Shown here: positions 17,414 through 26,035 of the stretch, piece after piece | How positions within the stretch are numbered: the first letter of the stretch is position 1 | How the letters are laid out: each line of letters begins with the position of its first letter | NCBI GenBank assembly: GCA_044379485.1 | Contig: JBIPOE010000010.1 | Span: forward strand, 9,754-73,753 | Length of the DNA: 64,000 nt | Direction of reading: 5' to 3' | Origin: CAMDMI01 sp044379485 | GTDB lineage: Bacteria; Bacteroidota; Bacteroidia; Cytophagales; Flexibacteraceae | Position numbers and translations under genes: made by a program | Notes under the pieces: model-generated | Databases searched by the model: none | Seen by the model: the letters and a program-made list of their open reading frames with translations, nothing else | What the model was told of the DNA's origin: nothing

Positions 17414-20400
17414 GACTTTTATTTAAAAGGTTATACGATTTTAAAAACTGGTTCGCTGCCTTTCTAAGTTTTTCAAGATTTTCTGATAAGGCTGCAATTT
17501 TATTATTTTTCAGATCAAATTCCATTTCTTTCGCAATTGCTGACAATTGATTAACCCCAAAGGTACCTGCATTTCCCTTTAAGGTATGAGAATGGCTTCG
17601 AAGTATATCAAAGTTTTCCATTAATAAGGCTGCATCCATTTCGGTAAGCATTCTGGCGGTTTCAATTGCAAATTCATGAATGCTGTCCAACAGAATATCA
17701 TCACCCAAATGTTTGTGAAGTCCTTTTAAAACATCAAAATCAAAAACGGATTCAAGTTCACCTCTTATGGTCAGATGCTTTACCACAGGAGTAGATTCAA
17801 TTTCAAAATCTGATTTTGGTTTAGAAGAACCAAAACTTTTTTCTGTCCAGTATTTAACCTTTGAAAGAATTTTATCGGCAGAAATTGGTTTGGCAATAAA
17901 ATCATCCATACCGGCCTCCACAAACCTCATTTTATCTTCCTTCAGGCAATAGGCTGTCATTGCGATTATGTTGGCGTTCCAACCCAAATCCATTCCCTTA
18001 ATAATATGTGTGGCGGTTACCCCATCCATCACAGGCATTTGAATATCCATTAGAATAACATGATAAAATCCACTTTTTACTTTATCGATAGCTTCTTCTC
18101 CATTTGTAGCTACATCAACCTGGCAGCCAGACTTTACCAAAATTTCATAGGCCACTTTTAAGTTTATGGCATTGTCGTCCACAAGCAAAACTTCAGGAAC
18201 ATACCCCTCAAAAAATGCGGATTTTAATGGCACTTCAGGATACTTTTCTTCCAGAATATCAATTTGCAGAACCGGCATTTTGATCCAGAAAGTGGAACCA
18301 ACTCCTTGCGAGGAAACAAATCCAAACTGACCAGACATTGCATCTGTTATCAATTTACAGGTCAATAAACCTATACCACCTCTGGTTGCCTGAAAAGCAT
18401 ACTCAGGATTTTGAGATGACAGCATTTGTTTTATTATGGCTTGCTCAGAAGAGGATAAACCACACCCTGTATCAGAAATTTCTATGAGTAATTCTTTTCC
18501 AGCTACCGAAAGGTCCTTTGAAATCCGGAGTTTAATATATCCCTCCGTAGTAAATTTAAACGAATTGGAAATCAGATTGTTCAGCAATTGGAACATTCTG
18601 GTTTCATCCATAACTACGGTTAAAAGATCAGCGTCTATTTCATATGAAAACTCAATATTTTTCAACCTGGCCTGGTCGGCATACAATCTCGAAATACCTT
18701 TAACAAGATCAGGCAGATGAACCTCAGTAGGTTTTAATACTATTTCTCCGGTTTCAGCCTCGCTAAGATCTATTAAATGGTTCAAAATATGAACAAGCGT
18801 ATCGCCTGACCTCTGAATAATGTCAACGTATTCTTTTTGACCTTCCTTGAGCTGGGTATCTTTCAGCAATTGTGCCATGCCCATAATTCCGTTTAATGGA
18901 GTTCTGATTTCATGACTAATGTTTGCAAGGAACCGCTCTTTCACTTTTAAAGCGTCGGTTGCCTCCAGCTTGTATTGCGATTCATTGTGTTTGGCATGTC
19001 TAACTGCGGAATGGTCCCTTGCGATTCCCTCAAATCCAGTCCATTCATTCCAGGATGAGTGAATAGGTTTAAGATTTGCAATCAACCAGACTTCCTTACC
19101 ATCTTCAGTTTCGAGGCAAAGTTCCAATCCTGTAACCAAATTTCCTTCTCTTAGATAAACCAATTCCTTATGGAACTGATCAGGAATAGGCAAATATTTT
19201 TTAATGTTTGATCCAACAATTTGAGCTGGTTTTATTCCGGCAATCTTTTCAATTCCTGATGTTACGGACTGAATAACACCATACTTATCTGCTTGAAAAT
19301 ATACATCATCAAAGGCGTCTATTAACTCCAGATATTGTGTTTGCTTTTGTTTGATTTCACTTTGCTGATTTCTGGTTTGAGTCACATCTCTGGCTATTCC
19401 CAAAACTTCCTCGTTTCCAAGGCCTTCGCTTGAAATAGGAAGTAATCGAATTTCCCACCAATAAATGTTCCCTTTTGAATCAACTGTTTGACATTCAAAT
19501 TCAACTTTTTCTCCCTCGAAGGCCTTGTTGTATTCTTCCTCCCAATCAGAAAATCCTATTTTGGCTTTTCCTTCCTTGTTATTTGGGTAGCTGAGTTTTG
19601 TACCAAATCCAGCCCCTTTTTTTACAACTGAGTCAATAAAAGATTGATTAAAAAAAGTAACCGTTCCATTTGGTGAAACCGACCAGCATGCCGCACCCCG
19701 ATGTTCTGCAATTTTTAGCAACCTGGCATTTTGAATTGCTTCTTGTTTTTGCACCCGGTATTTATTTAGAATTCCCGCAAGCAGATCGGCAATAAGCAAG
19801 CCATAATACTCAAAATCAGCTTGTTTCCCTTTTTCAAGAAAACTGATTAAACCCAATATACCAATTGTTTCCCCTTGATAAACCAAAGGTAAAGCCAGTA
19901 AACAAGTTGGTTTATTGCCTACCAACTTTTCAGTTTTGGTGTTAAATAATTCAAGAATTTCATTGTCATGTAAAATCAATTGGGCCTTATTTTCCAACAC
20001 CAAGGGGTTTACCCAGTCTGTAATCGGTTTATAAGTTTCAATTAAATTTTTGGATCCTGCCCAGTTAGCCTCTCCAATTTCATCAATGCTGCCAAAAGAC
20101 TGGGCAATTTGCTCAATATACACCAATTCAAGATCCAATCGCTTGGCTATCAAACAAACCGCATGGTCAAGAAATTCAAAAGTATTGGTTTCCTGAATGG
20201 ACAGCTGAGCCAATTCACCCAAAAGTAATTGGGCATTGAGCTCCTTGGTTTCCATTTTCCAATCCGCAGCAAGACTTTTCAGTTTGGTTTTGGAAACTTT
20301 TTGCAGCCCTTCTTTTCTTTTTTCGGAATTTAACTTTTCCGTGAACTCTCCAATCCATTTAGGATCCTTTACAGAAGCCAGGAGTAAAATGGCTAACGAA

Positions 20401-20723
20401 TTATTATGGTGTGTAGGAAAGAATGAAAGTTTTACATCCTTTAAATCTCTGATTAAAGATTTTCCAGAATATAAACGACTAATTTCCAGCAATATAAACT
20501 CACTTAATTCAGGAAAAATTTCGAAAATCGCTTTTCCTTTTAAATCTTTTGAAGTTTTATGCAGCCAGGTTTGGCTTTCCTTATTTGATTTAATGATCTG
20601 GCCATTTGAATCCAACAAAATCGCAGGAGATTTTATTTTCTCCAAACTGAAGTTGTGACTTTCCAGACCAAATGGTTGGTCTTCAACAGTGTTTAAAACT
20701 GAAATCGAATTAAATTCTTTCAT
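17397..20723 (-). CDS. Hybrid sensor histidine kinase, PAS-GAF-PAS-PAS-HK-REC-HPt
   Basis: The product has 1108 residues and no clear membrane segment, so it is probably a cytoplasmic sensor. In order: a PAS-like domain (about 25-110), a GAF domain (about 165-320), two PAS domains (about 330-450 and 460-580), a dimerisation domain with H604 in NISHEIRTPLNG, an ATPase domain with NNLISNSFKF, DTGCG and GGIGLLTCKL, a receiver with D893 in MDIQMPVMDG, and an HPt domain with H1046 in SHTLKGNAG. All phosphorelay residues are therefore present. The signal is unknown; PAS and GAF domains usually sense small ligands, redox state or light. It forms an operon with the overlapping single-domain regulator downstream. 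Confidence 0.93.
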   Translation of the reverse strand: MKEFNSISVLNTVEDQPFGLESHNFSLEKIKSPAILLDSNGQIIKSNKESQTWLHKTSKDLKGKAIFEIFPELSEFILLEISRLYSGKSLIRDLKDVKLSFFPTHHNNSLAILLLASVKDPKWIGEFTEKLNSEKRKEGLQKVSKTKLKSLAADWKMETKELNAQLLLGELAQLSIQETNTFEFLDHAVCLIAKRLDLELVYIEQIAQSFGSIDEIGEANWAGSKNLIETYKPITDWVNPLVLENKAQLILHDNEILELFNTKTEKLVGNKPTCLLALPLVYQGETIGILGLISFLEKGKQADFEYYGLLIADLLAGILNKYRVQKQEAIQNARLLKIAEHRGAACWSVSPNGTVTFFNQSFIDSVVKKGAGFGTKLSYPNNKEGKAKIGFSDWEEEYNKAFEGEKVEFECQTVDSKGNIYWWEIRLLPISSEGLGNEEVLGIARDVTQTRNQQSEIKQKQTQYLELIDAFDDVYFQADKYGVIQSVTSGIEKIAGIKPAQIVGSNIKKYLPIPDQFHKELVYLREGNLVTGLELCLETEDGKEVWLIANLKPIHSSWNEWTGFEGIARDHSAVRHAKHNESQYKLEATDALKVKERFLANISHEIRTPLNGIMGMAQLLKDTQLKEGQKEYVDIIQRSGDTLVHILNHLIDLSEAETGEIVLKPTEVHLPDLVKGISRLYADQARLKNIEFSYEIDADLLTVVMDETRMFQLLNNLISNSFKFTTEGYIKLRISKDLSVAGKELLIEISDTGCGLSSSEQAIIKQMLSSQNPEYAFQATRGGIGLLTCKLITDAMSGQFGFVSSQGVGSTFWIKMPVLQIDILEEKYPEVPLKSAFFEGYVPEVLLVDDNAINLKVAYEILVKSGCQVDVATNGEEAIDKVKSGFYHVILMDIQMPVMDGVTATHIIKGMDLGWNANIIAMTAYCLKEDKMRFVEAGMDDFIAKPISADKILSKVKYWTEKSFGSSKPKSDFEIESTPVVKHLTIRGELESVFDFDVLKGLHKHLGDDILLDSIHEFAIETARMLTEMDAALLMENFDILRSHSHTLKGNAGTFGVNQLSAIAKEMEFDLKNNKIAALSENLEKLRKAANQFLKSYNLLNKSHEWKN

Positions 20724-20842
20724 TATATTTTTTCGACAAACCCACTTAGGTCTGCTACCTGTGCCTTTACGGTACGGGCATTTTTACGAATCAAAAGTAG
20801 ATGTTCCTTTTTTCTAAGCCTTACTGCATTCATTCTTTACAT

Positions 20843-20850
20843 TACATTTG
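20843..20850 (+). promoter_or_regulatory. Candidate Bacteroidota -7 promoter element
   Basis: TACATTTG is an exact match to the Bacteroidota -7 consensus TAnnTTTG. It lies 24 bases before the TTG start of the FecCD gene, giving a leader of about 15-20 bases and supporting that start. No good -33 TTTG lies at normal spacing. Confidence 0.45.
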
Positions 20851-20874
20851 TGCACTGTAGAGTAAAGTTTCTCA

Positions 20875-21885
20875 TTGAAGGGCTTCTGGCGTTTTTTCCT
20901 GATTTTTTCCCCCGGCTTTCTTGCCATTCTCCTATTTTCTGTTGGTCTTGGGAGTGTGGAAATTCCGTGGTGGACAGTGTTAGAGGCTCTTTTCCTCCAA
21001 AACGATGAAAACCTTGCAAGCACATTGATTTGGCAGGTTCGATTACCCAGATTTTTTTTGGCTTGCCTGGCAGGTGGAACATTAGCAGTTGCTGGTCAAA
21101 GTATGCAGATTTTGGTTAGAAATCCTTTAGCGGATCCTTACACAATGGGTACAGCAAGTGGGGCTGCCTTGGGAGTAAACTTGGCTATGAGTGGCTGGAT
21201 TCCAGTATTTTATACGCAATTTTTCATGATTCCTATTTGGGGATTTGCTGGCGCCATGCTAAGCTCAATGCTTGTTTTGATGTTGGTATCTGGTAAAAGG
21301 AAATTTGACAATGCCTCTTTGCTTCTGGTGGGAGTGGCTGTTTCCATTTTGGCCACCAGTTTTATAAGTTTGCTCACATATTATGCTGCCAGACAAAACG
21401 AAGTCCGGCATTTGTTGTTTTGGGCCTTTGGTAACCTGGATAAAGCAAATTGGGATTCCCTGAGTTTGGCCTCACTCTTTTCCATAATCGGACTTGTGAT
21501 TTTGTGGAAAGGCACTTCCTCATGGAATTTATTGCTTTTGGGTGATGACAAAGCTTCCTCTTTAAAGTTAAATACAAAATCTACAAAGTATTTTTTGCTT
21601 ATAATAAGTGCATTTCTCACTGCTTCGATTGTTTGCCTGGTTGGGCCCATAGGTTTTGTAGGTTTGGTAGTTCCATTCTGGACCAGAAAGTTGATTTCCG
21701 TAACACAGGCAGCCTTTTGGCCTCTTACCTTTTTGGTTGGTGCCCTGTTTTTATCAACCTGTGACCTTATTGCAAGAGTGGCTTTTCAACCTTTCGGTTT
21801 GCCGATTGGTTTGGTAACTTCCTTGATTGGTGTACCCTTCTTCCTATATTTGCTCCGCGATTCATCGCGAAAGTCTTCATTTTGA
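20875..21885 (+). CDS. FecCD-type ABC transporter permease, orphan
   Basis: The product has 336 residues and about nine or ten membrane helices. Family motifs are clear: LGSVEIPWWTVL near the start, WQVRLPRFFLACLAGGTLAVAG, NPLADPYTMGTASGAALG and, near the end, CLVGPIGFVGLVVPFWTRKL and PFGLPIGLVTSLIGVPFFLYLL. This is the permease of iron-siderophore, haem or cobalamin importers. No other start fits: an in-frame TAA lies three codons upstream of TTG 20875, and the next ATG falls well inside the protein. No ATPase or binding-protein gene is adjacent, so partners must be encoded elsewhere and the substrate cannot be named. A perfect CGCGAT-TC-ATCGCG palindrome lies in its last codons (21856-21869). 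Confidence 0.9.
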   Translation: MKGFWRFFLIFSPGFLAILLFSVGLGSVEIPWWTVLEALFLQNDENLASTLIWQVRLPRFFLACLAGGTLAVAGQSMQILVRNPLADPYTMGTASGAALGVNLAMSGWIPVFYTQFFMIPIWGFAGAMLSSMLVLMLVSGKRKFDNASLLLVGVAVSILATSFISLLTYYAARQNEVRHLLFWAFGNLDKANWDSLSLASLFSIIGLVILWKGTSSWNLLLLGDDKASSLKLNTKSTKYFLLIISAFLTASIVCLVGPIGFVGLVVPFWTRKLISVTQAAFWPLTFLVGALFLSTCDLIARVAFQPFGLPIGLVTSLIGVPFFLYLLRDSSRKSSF

Positions 21886-21970
21886 GGCTAAAACAGGAAA
21901 AATCCAGGCAAAAGGTAAAATTAATTCGTATTATCTTTTATGGGTTAATCCACTGAAAGTGAATGTATAA

Positions 21971-22387
21971 ATGGTTTATATCAGCCGAAAAGAATTTTTT
22001 AACGCAGCACATAAGTTGCACAATCCTGCCTGGACCAAGGAGGAAAACGAAGCCTGTTTTGGGCCATGTGCCAACGAATATTTTCATGGTCACAACTTTG
22101 AATTGACGGTTACGGTTGCTGGAATTCCAAATCCTGATACAGGTTTTGTGATTGACCTAAAAAAACTTGGAACCCTTACCAAAACTCTGATTGTGGACAA
22201 AATTGACCACCGGAATCTCAACATGGATGTGGATTTTTTGAAAGGGAAAATGACAAGTTGCGAAACACTTGTTCAGGAATTCTGGAAAATTCTGGCTCCG
22301 GAAATACGAAAGGTTTCAACAGGCAAGTTGTATAAAATCACACTTCAGGAAACCCACAAAAACTATGTGGAGTATTTTGGAGAATAA
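21971..22387 (+). CDS. queD: 6-carboxy/6-pyruvoyl-tetrahydropterin synthase (QueD family)
   Basis: The product has 138 residues, the usual family length. The zinc ligands H14 (AAHKL), H39 and H41 (FHGHNFEL) are present, as are the catalytic C29 (EACFGPC) and the C-terminal pterin-binding Glu in LQETHKN. DHRNLN and the CETLVQEFW helix are also typical. QueD converts dihydroneopterin triphosphate to 6-carboxytetrahydropterin for queuosine synthesis. The CFGPCAN form and the spacing also resemble eukaryote-type PTPS, so a tetrahydrobiopterin-like role is possible. No other queuosine gene is in the window. Confidence 0.88.
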   Translation: MVYISRKEFFNAAHKLHNPAWTKEENEACFGPCANEYFHGHNFELTVTVAGIPNPDTGFVIDLKKLGTLTKTLIVDKIDHRNLNMDVDFLKGKMTSCETLVQEFWKILAPEIRKVSTGKLYKITLQETHKNYVEYFGE

Positions 22388-22446
22388 GCAGCTACAAAAC
22401 TTCCAGTGACGGCGCCTTTTCCTAAATTGATATTTATCCCCCAAAG

Positions 22447-22470
22447 GTTTGGTTTGTTAAAGAACCAAAC
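22447..22470 (+). repeat. Perfect inverted repeat in the lpxB leader
   Basis: GTTTGGTT (22447-22454) and AACCAAAC (22463-22470) are perfect complements around an 8-base loop, 23 bases before the lpxB start. No T-tract follows, so it is either an operator or a leader hairpin rather than a terminator. Confidence 0.5.
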
Positions 22471-22493
22471 TCCAAATAACTCTTTGAAATCCA

Positions 22494-23609
22494 ATGAAAT
22501 ACTACTTCATAGCCGGTGAGCGATCTGGCGATTTGCATTGCGCCAATTTATACAAATCCATAAAGGAAATTGATAATGACGCAACTGCAACTGGAATTGG
22601 CGGAGGATTTATGCATGATGCCGGAATAAATCTGGTAAAAAATTATGAGGAACTGGCTTTAATTGGTATTTGGGAAATACTTGAAAAATTAGGTGATATC
22701 CGGTCCGCTTTAAAGCAGGTCAAAAAGGAACTATCTCAAAACAAACCAGACGTTTTGATTTTGGTTGACTATGCGGGATTCAATTTGAGGGTTGCCAAAT
22801 TTGCTAAAGAACTAGGCATTAAAGTTTTCTACTACATTTCCCCAAAAATCTGGGCATGGGATGAAGGCAGAGTAAAAAAGATAAAAGCCTATGTGGATCG
22901 AATGTTTGTGATACTTCCATTTGAAAAGGAATTTTACAAAAAGCACGAATATGAGGTGGACTACATTGGAAATCCCATTTTGGATGCCATTCATGAGTTT
23001 AAACCAAATCCAAATTTTGTAAAAGACAATTCCCTGGACGACAAGCCAATCATTGCTATTTTGCCTGGAAGTCGAAACAAGGAAATAGAAAGCACTTTGT
23101 TTAGAATGTTAAGCATTCTTCCTGCCTTTCCAAACCATCAATTTGTGGTGGCTGGAGTTGATAATTTTCCAGCAAGATATTATGAAAATTTCAGACGTAA
23201 CGGCTTGGTGCACATTGTATATGAACAAACATACGATTTGCTCAAAAATGCTGAAATGGCCATAGTAACCAGCGGAACAGCCACTTTGGAAACGGCATTA
23301 TTCAATGTGCCTCAAGTTGTGGTTTATCGGGTAAACATCCTCTCCTACTGGATTGGAAAAATGCTTATCAAAATAAAATTCATTTCTCTGGTAAACCTGA
23401 TTGCCGGAAAAAAAGTGGTAACAGAGTTGATTCAACAGGATTTCCAACCAGCTAACATTCGTTTTGAAATGGAACAGATTCAGGTTGGAGGCCCAGGACG
23501 AAAGAAAATAATGGAAGGCTACGAGGAAATTTTTCAAAAAATCGGCAATCCAGGTGCCTCCAAACGAGCCGCAGAATTGATTTTTTCATATTTGCAGCCG
23601 AAGAAATAA
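22494..23609 (+). CDS. lpxB: Lipid-A-disaccharide synthase LpxB
   Basis: The product has 371 residues, normal for the family (GT19). It joins UDP-2,3-diacylglucosamine and lipid X to make the lipid A disaccharide at the inner face of the inner membrane. Family motifs include AGERSGDLHCANL at the start (a variant of AGExSGDxhGA), ELALIGIWEIL, DYAGFNLRVAKFAK, YYISPKIWAWDEGR, PFEKEFY, GNPILD, ILPGSRNKEIE and TSGTATLETAL. The usual neighbours lpxA, lpxD and fabZ are absent, so lipid A genes are scattered in this genome. A perfect inverted repeat lies in its leader. Confidence 0.95.
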   Translation: MKYYFIAGERSGDLHCANLYKSIKEIDNDATATGIGGGFMHDAGINLVKNYEELALIGIWEILEKLGDIRSALKQVKKELSQNKPDVLILVDYAGFNLRVAKFAKELGIKVFYYISPKIWAWDEGRVKKIKAYVDRMFVILPFEKEFYKKHEYEVDYIGNPILDAIHEFKPNPNFVKDNSLDDKPIIAILPGSRNKEIESTLFRMLSILPAFPNHQFVVAGVDNFPARYYENFRRNGLVHIVYEQTYDLLKNAEMAIVTSGTATLETALFNVPQVVVYRVNILSYWIGKMLIKIKFISLVNLIAGKKVVTELIQQDFQPANIRFEMEQIQVGGPGRKKIMEGYEEIFQKIGNPGASKRAAELIFSYLQPKK

Positions 23610-23743
23610 AATATTTTTCTCGATTTATCAACTGATTTTCAGGCACTAAGGCCCAATTTTAGCCAAATCCGCTTTTATTTCCAGGCAATAATTAAACTTT
23701 CGAATCGGTTCCGCTTCCAAGCACCAAATTTCCATTTTACAAC

Positions 23744-24622
23744 ATGAAAACAATATCATTTATTCAATTTGCCATTTTAGGCCTGGCTTTTACAACTTTA
23801 AGTTGCAAAAAAGACAAAGACAAGGATCCTGACACATTTATAGAAGACAGACAAGTGGCGGTAGATGCAAACAGAGCTGATTTTGAATCGGACGATATTT
23901 CTGGACTGGAGGAAGAAATCATGGAAAAATCGTCTGTTAATTTTGGTAGAATAGCTGCTGTAAATGATACCTTTAACTATGAATGTGCAACAGTAACAGT
24001 GATTAGAAAAACTGAAACCCTTCCTGGGAAAGTAACGGTTAACTTTGGAACCGGATGCCAGGGAGAAGATGGAAGAATCAGAAAAGGAATTATTGAATGG
24101 ACTTTTACCGATAGAATCAGAATTCCAGAGGCGGTTATCATAACCTCCTTCATGGATTACGGTGTGAAGAAAGCAACAGGTGATGAATTTGTGATGATTG
24201 ACAATATAAGCAAGAAAACCACTACCAATACCAGCACTGCAGAATCCAACGATGCAATTTCATTAAAAAGAGAAATTGACATGAAAATGAAATTATCAGA
24301 CGGAACCACATTCACCCATGCTGGTACTAAAAATATTACCGTTTCAGGATTAAATACAGGCAGATGGACTAGAACTCATAAAATACTTCAAGGAAGTGCC
24401 GTATCTGGAACCGATAGAAAAGGAAGAGCTTACACGCAAACTGCTACAACTGATATTGTTCGAAATGGAGCATGTGCCAAATTAGGATTCTACAAGCCAG
24501 TTTCCGGAATTATGACCATAACCCACGATAACAAAACCAAAGTTGTTGATTTCGGAAATGGAAATTGCGATGGTGAAGTTTCTGTAACCATAAATGGAAA
24601 ACTCAGAAAATCCAGGTGGTAA
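23744..24622 (+). CDS. Predicted lipoprotein of unknown function
   Basis: The product has 292 residues. The amino end is a lipoprotein signal peptide (MKTISFIQFAILGLAFTTLS, lipobox Cys 21) followed by a Lys/Asp-rich KKDKDKD tether, common in Bacteroidota. The mature part is predicted to be beta-rich, with repeated edge strands, paired cysteines (YECATVTV ... GTGCQGEDGR) and the end motif DFGNGNCDGEVSVTING. I recognise this general pattern from hypothetical Bacteroidota lipoproteins but not a named family. It is monocistronic, with a hairpin terminator downstream. Confidence 0.75.
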   Translation: MKTISFIQFAILGLAFTTLSCKKDKDKDPDTFIEDRQVAVDANRADFESDDISGLEEEIMEKSSVNFGRIAAVNDTFNYECATVTVIRKTETLPGKVTVNFGTGCQGEDGRIRKGIIEWTFTDRIRIPEAVIITSFMDYGVKKATGDEFVMIDNISKKTTTNTSTAESNDAISLKREIDMKMKLSDGTTFTHAGTKNITVSGLNTGRWTRTHKILQGSAVSGTDRKGRAYTQTATTDIVRNGACAKLGFYKPVSGIMTITHDNKTKVVDFGNGNCDGEVSVTINGKLRKSRW

Positions 24623-24671
24623 AAGGTTTTTAAACTCTGATTTATAAAGTTTTATAAACAATTCAGTTTAA

Positions 24672-24706
24672 CTAAAATTGGCCCTAATTGGGTCAATTTT
24701 AGTTTT
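24672..24706 (+). terminator. Hairpin terminator after the lipoprotein gene
   Basis: CTAAAATTGGCCC (24672-24684) pairs with GGGTCAATTTTAG (24690-24702) around TAATT, with a single G-U pair, and a short T-run follows. Confidence 0.75.
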
Positions 24707-24810
24707 AAACCGAAATCAAACTCAATTATTATTTTCAAAAAAACCTAATTCCGTTCTTTGGTCAATTTACATTTGGGCCTTAAAACGAAAAAATACCAAT
24801 AGATCAGACT

Positions 24811-26028
24811 ATGAAAATACTTCATACAGCAGATTGGCACCTGGGAAAAAAATTAGGGGGATACTCCAGACATGCGGAGCAGATTTTGGTTTTGGATGAA
24901 ATTTGCGGTCTGGCTGATGCACATGAGGTTGATTTGGTTTTAATAGCCGGTGACTTATTTGATGGACCTAATCCTTCATCAGAATCAACAGAATTATTTT
25001 ATAAAACTCTGAGGCGTTTATCAAATGATGGCAGTCGGGCAGTAATTGCCATTGCTGGTAACCACGATTCTCCCGAAAGAATTGCCGCTCCTGAACCTTT
25101 GGCATTGGCTTGTGGCATCGTTTTACTTGGGTTTCCTGATACTGAGGTTCCCTATTTCGAAACAGAAAAGGGTATAAAAGTGCTTCAATCCAGCCCTGGC
25201 TTTTTAGAACTATCGCTACCCAAAACATCATTCCCTGTTCGTCTTATTTTAACTGCCTTTGCAAATGAAATAAGGCTGAAAAAATATCTGGGACAAGAAG
25301 ATTCAGATGGAGAGTTGAAAAATCTTATTGAGGAAACATGGAATTTTCTTGCAAAAAAGTATTGCGATCCAAAAGGCGTGAATTTATTAATGACGCATTT
25401 ATATTTTGTCCCCTCCATTGGAGAAATTGAGCCTGAAAGTGATGATGAAAGAAGTATTGCCGGTCTGGGAGGTACACAGGCCTTGCCCACAACCATTTTG
25501 CCACCTGAAATCCAATATGTGGCACTTGGTCACATTCATAAATTCTGGCCTGTAAGTATGCAACCAATGCCAGTAATTTATCCATCTTCGCCTTTATGCT
25601 ATAGCCTGAATGAATCAGGACAAGAAAAATTCGTCATCATTCTGGATATAGAACCCGCAACGCCGGTCAATTTTCAAAAGATTAAATTGGAACAAGGAAA
25701 GCAGGTTTTAAGGATGACATTTGATTCGGTTGACAAGGCTGTGGCCTGGTTGGCAGAAAATCAGGATGCATATGTTGAGCTGACAATGGTTTCTAATGAA
25801 TATTTAAATGCCGAAGACTCTTCAAGAATTTACGCTTCTCATAAATGGATACTTGATTTGATTCCTCAATCCAAAAATTCCACAATTTCGGGATTAACCC
25901 AACAAGCCCAAACCATTGATATACAACTAGATAAATCCGAATTGTTTGAATCTTTTTTTATACAAAAAAAGGGACAGGAACCTTCTTTGGAGTTAAAGAA
26001 GCTTTTTCACGAAATTTTAAATAGTTAA
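24811..26028 (+). CDS. sbcD: SbcD exonuclease subunit (Mre11-like)
   Basis: The product has 405 residues. All five phosphodiesterase motifs are visible: ADWHLGKK (I), AGDLFDGPNPSS (II), IAGNHDSPER (III), LMTHLYF (IV) and LGHIHKFW (V). With SbcC it forms the Rad50/Mre11-type nuclease that opens hairpins and processes double-strand breaks. The sbcC gene, normally immediately downstream, is missing here: the next gene is on the other strand only 7 bases away. SbcC must therefore be encoded elsewhere. Confidence 0.93.
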   Translation: MKILHTADWHLGKKLGGYSRHAEQILVLDEICGLADAHEVDLVLIAGDLFDGPNPSSESTELFYKTLRRLSNDGSRAVIAIAGNHDSPERIAAPEPLALACGIVLLGFPDTEVPYFETEKGIKVLQSSPGFLELSLPKTSFPVRLILTAFANEIRLKKYLGQEDSDGELKNLIEETWNFLAKKYCDPKGVNLLMTHLYFVPSIGEIEPESDDERSIAGLGGTQALPTTILPPEIQYVALGHIHKFWPVSMQPMPVIYPSSPLCYSLNESGQEKFVIILDIEPATPVNFQKIKLEQGKQVLRMTFDSVDKAVAWLAENQDAYVELTMVSNEYLNAEDSSRIYASHKWILDLIPQSKNSTISGLTQQAQTIDIQLDKSELFESFFIQKKGQEPSLELKKLFHEILNS

Positions 26029-26035
26029 ATGTGAT

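Noticed and set aside
21856..21869. CGCGAT-TC-ATCGCG palindrome as a terminator for FecCD
   Set aside because: It is inside the coding end of the gene, has a two-base loop too short for a normal hairpin, and no T-tract follows.
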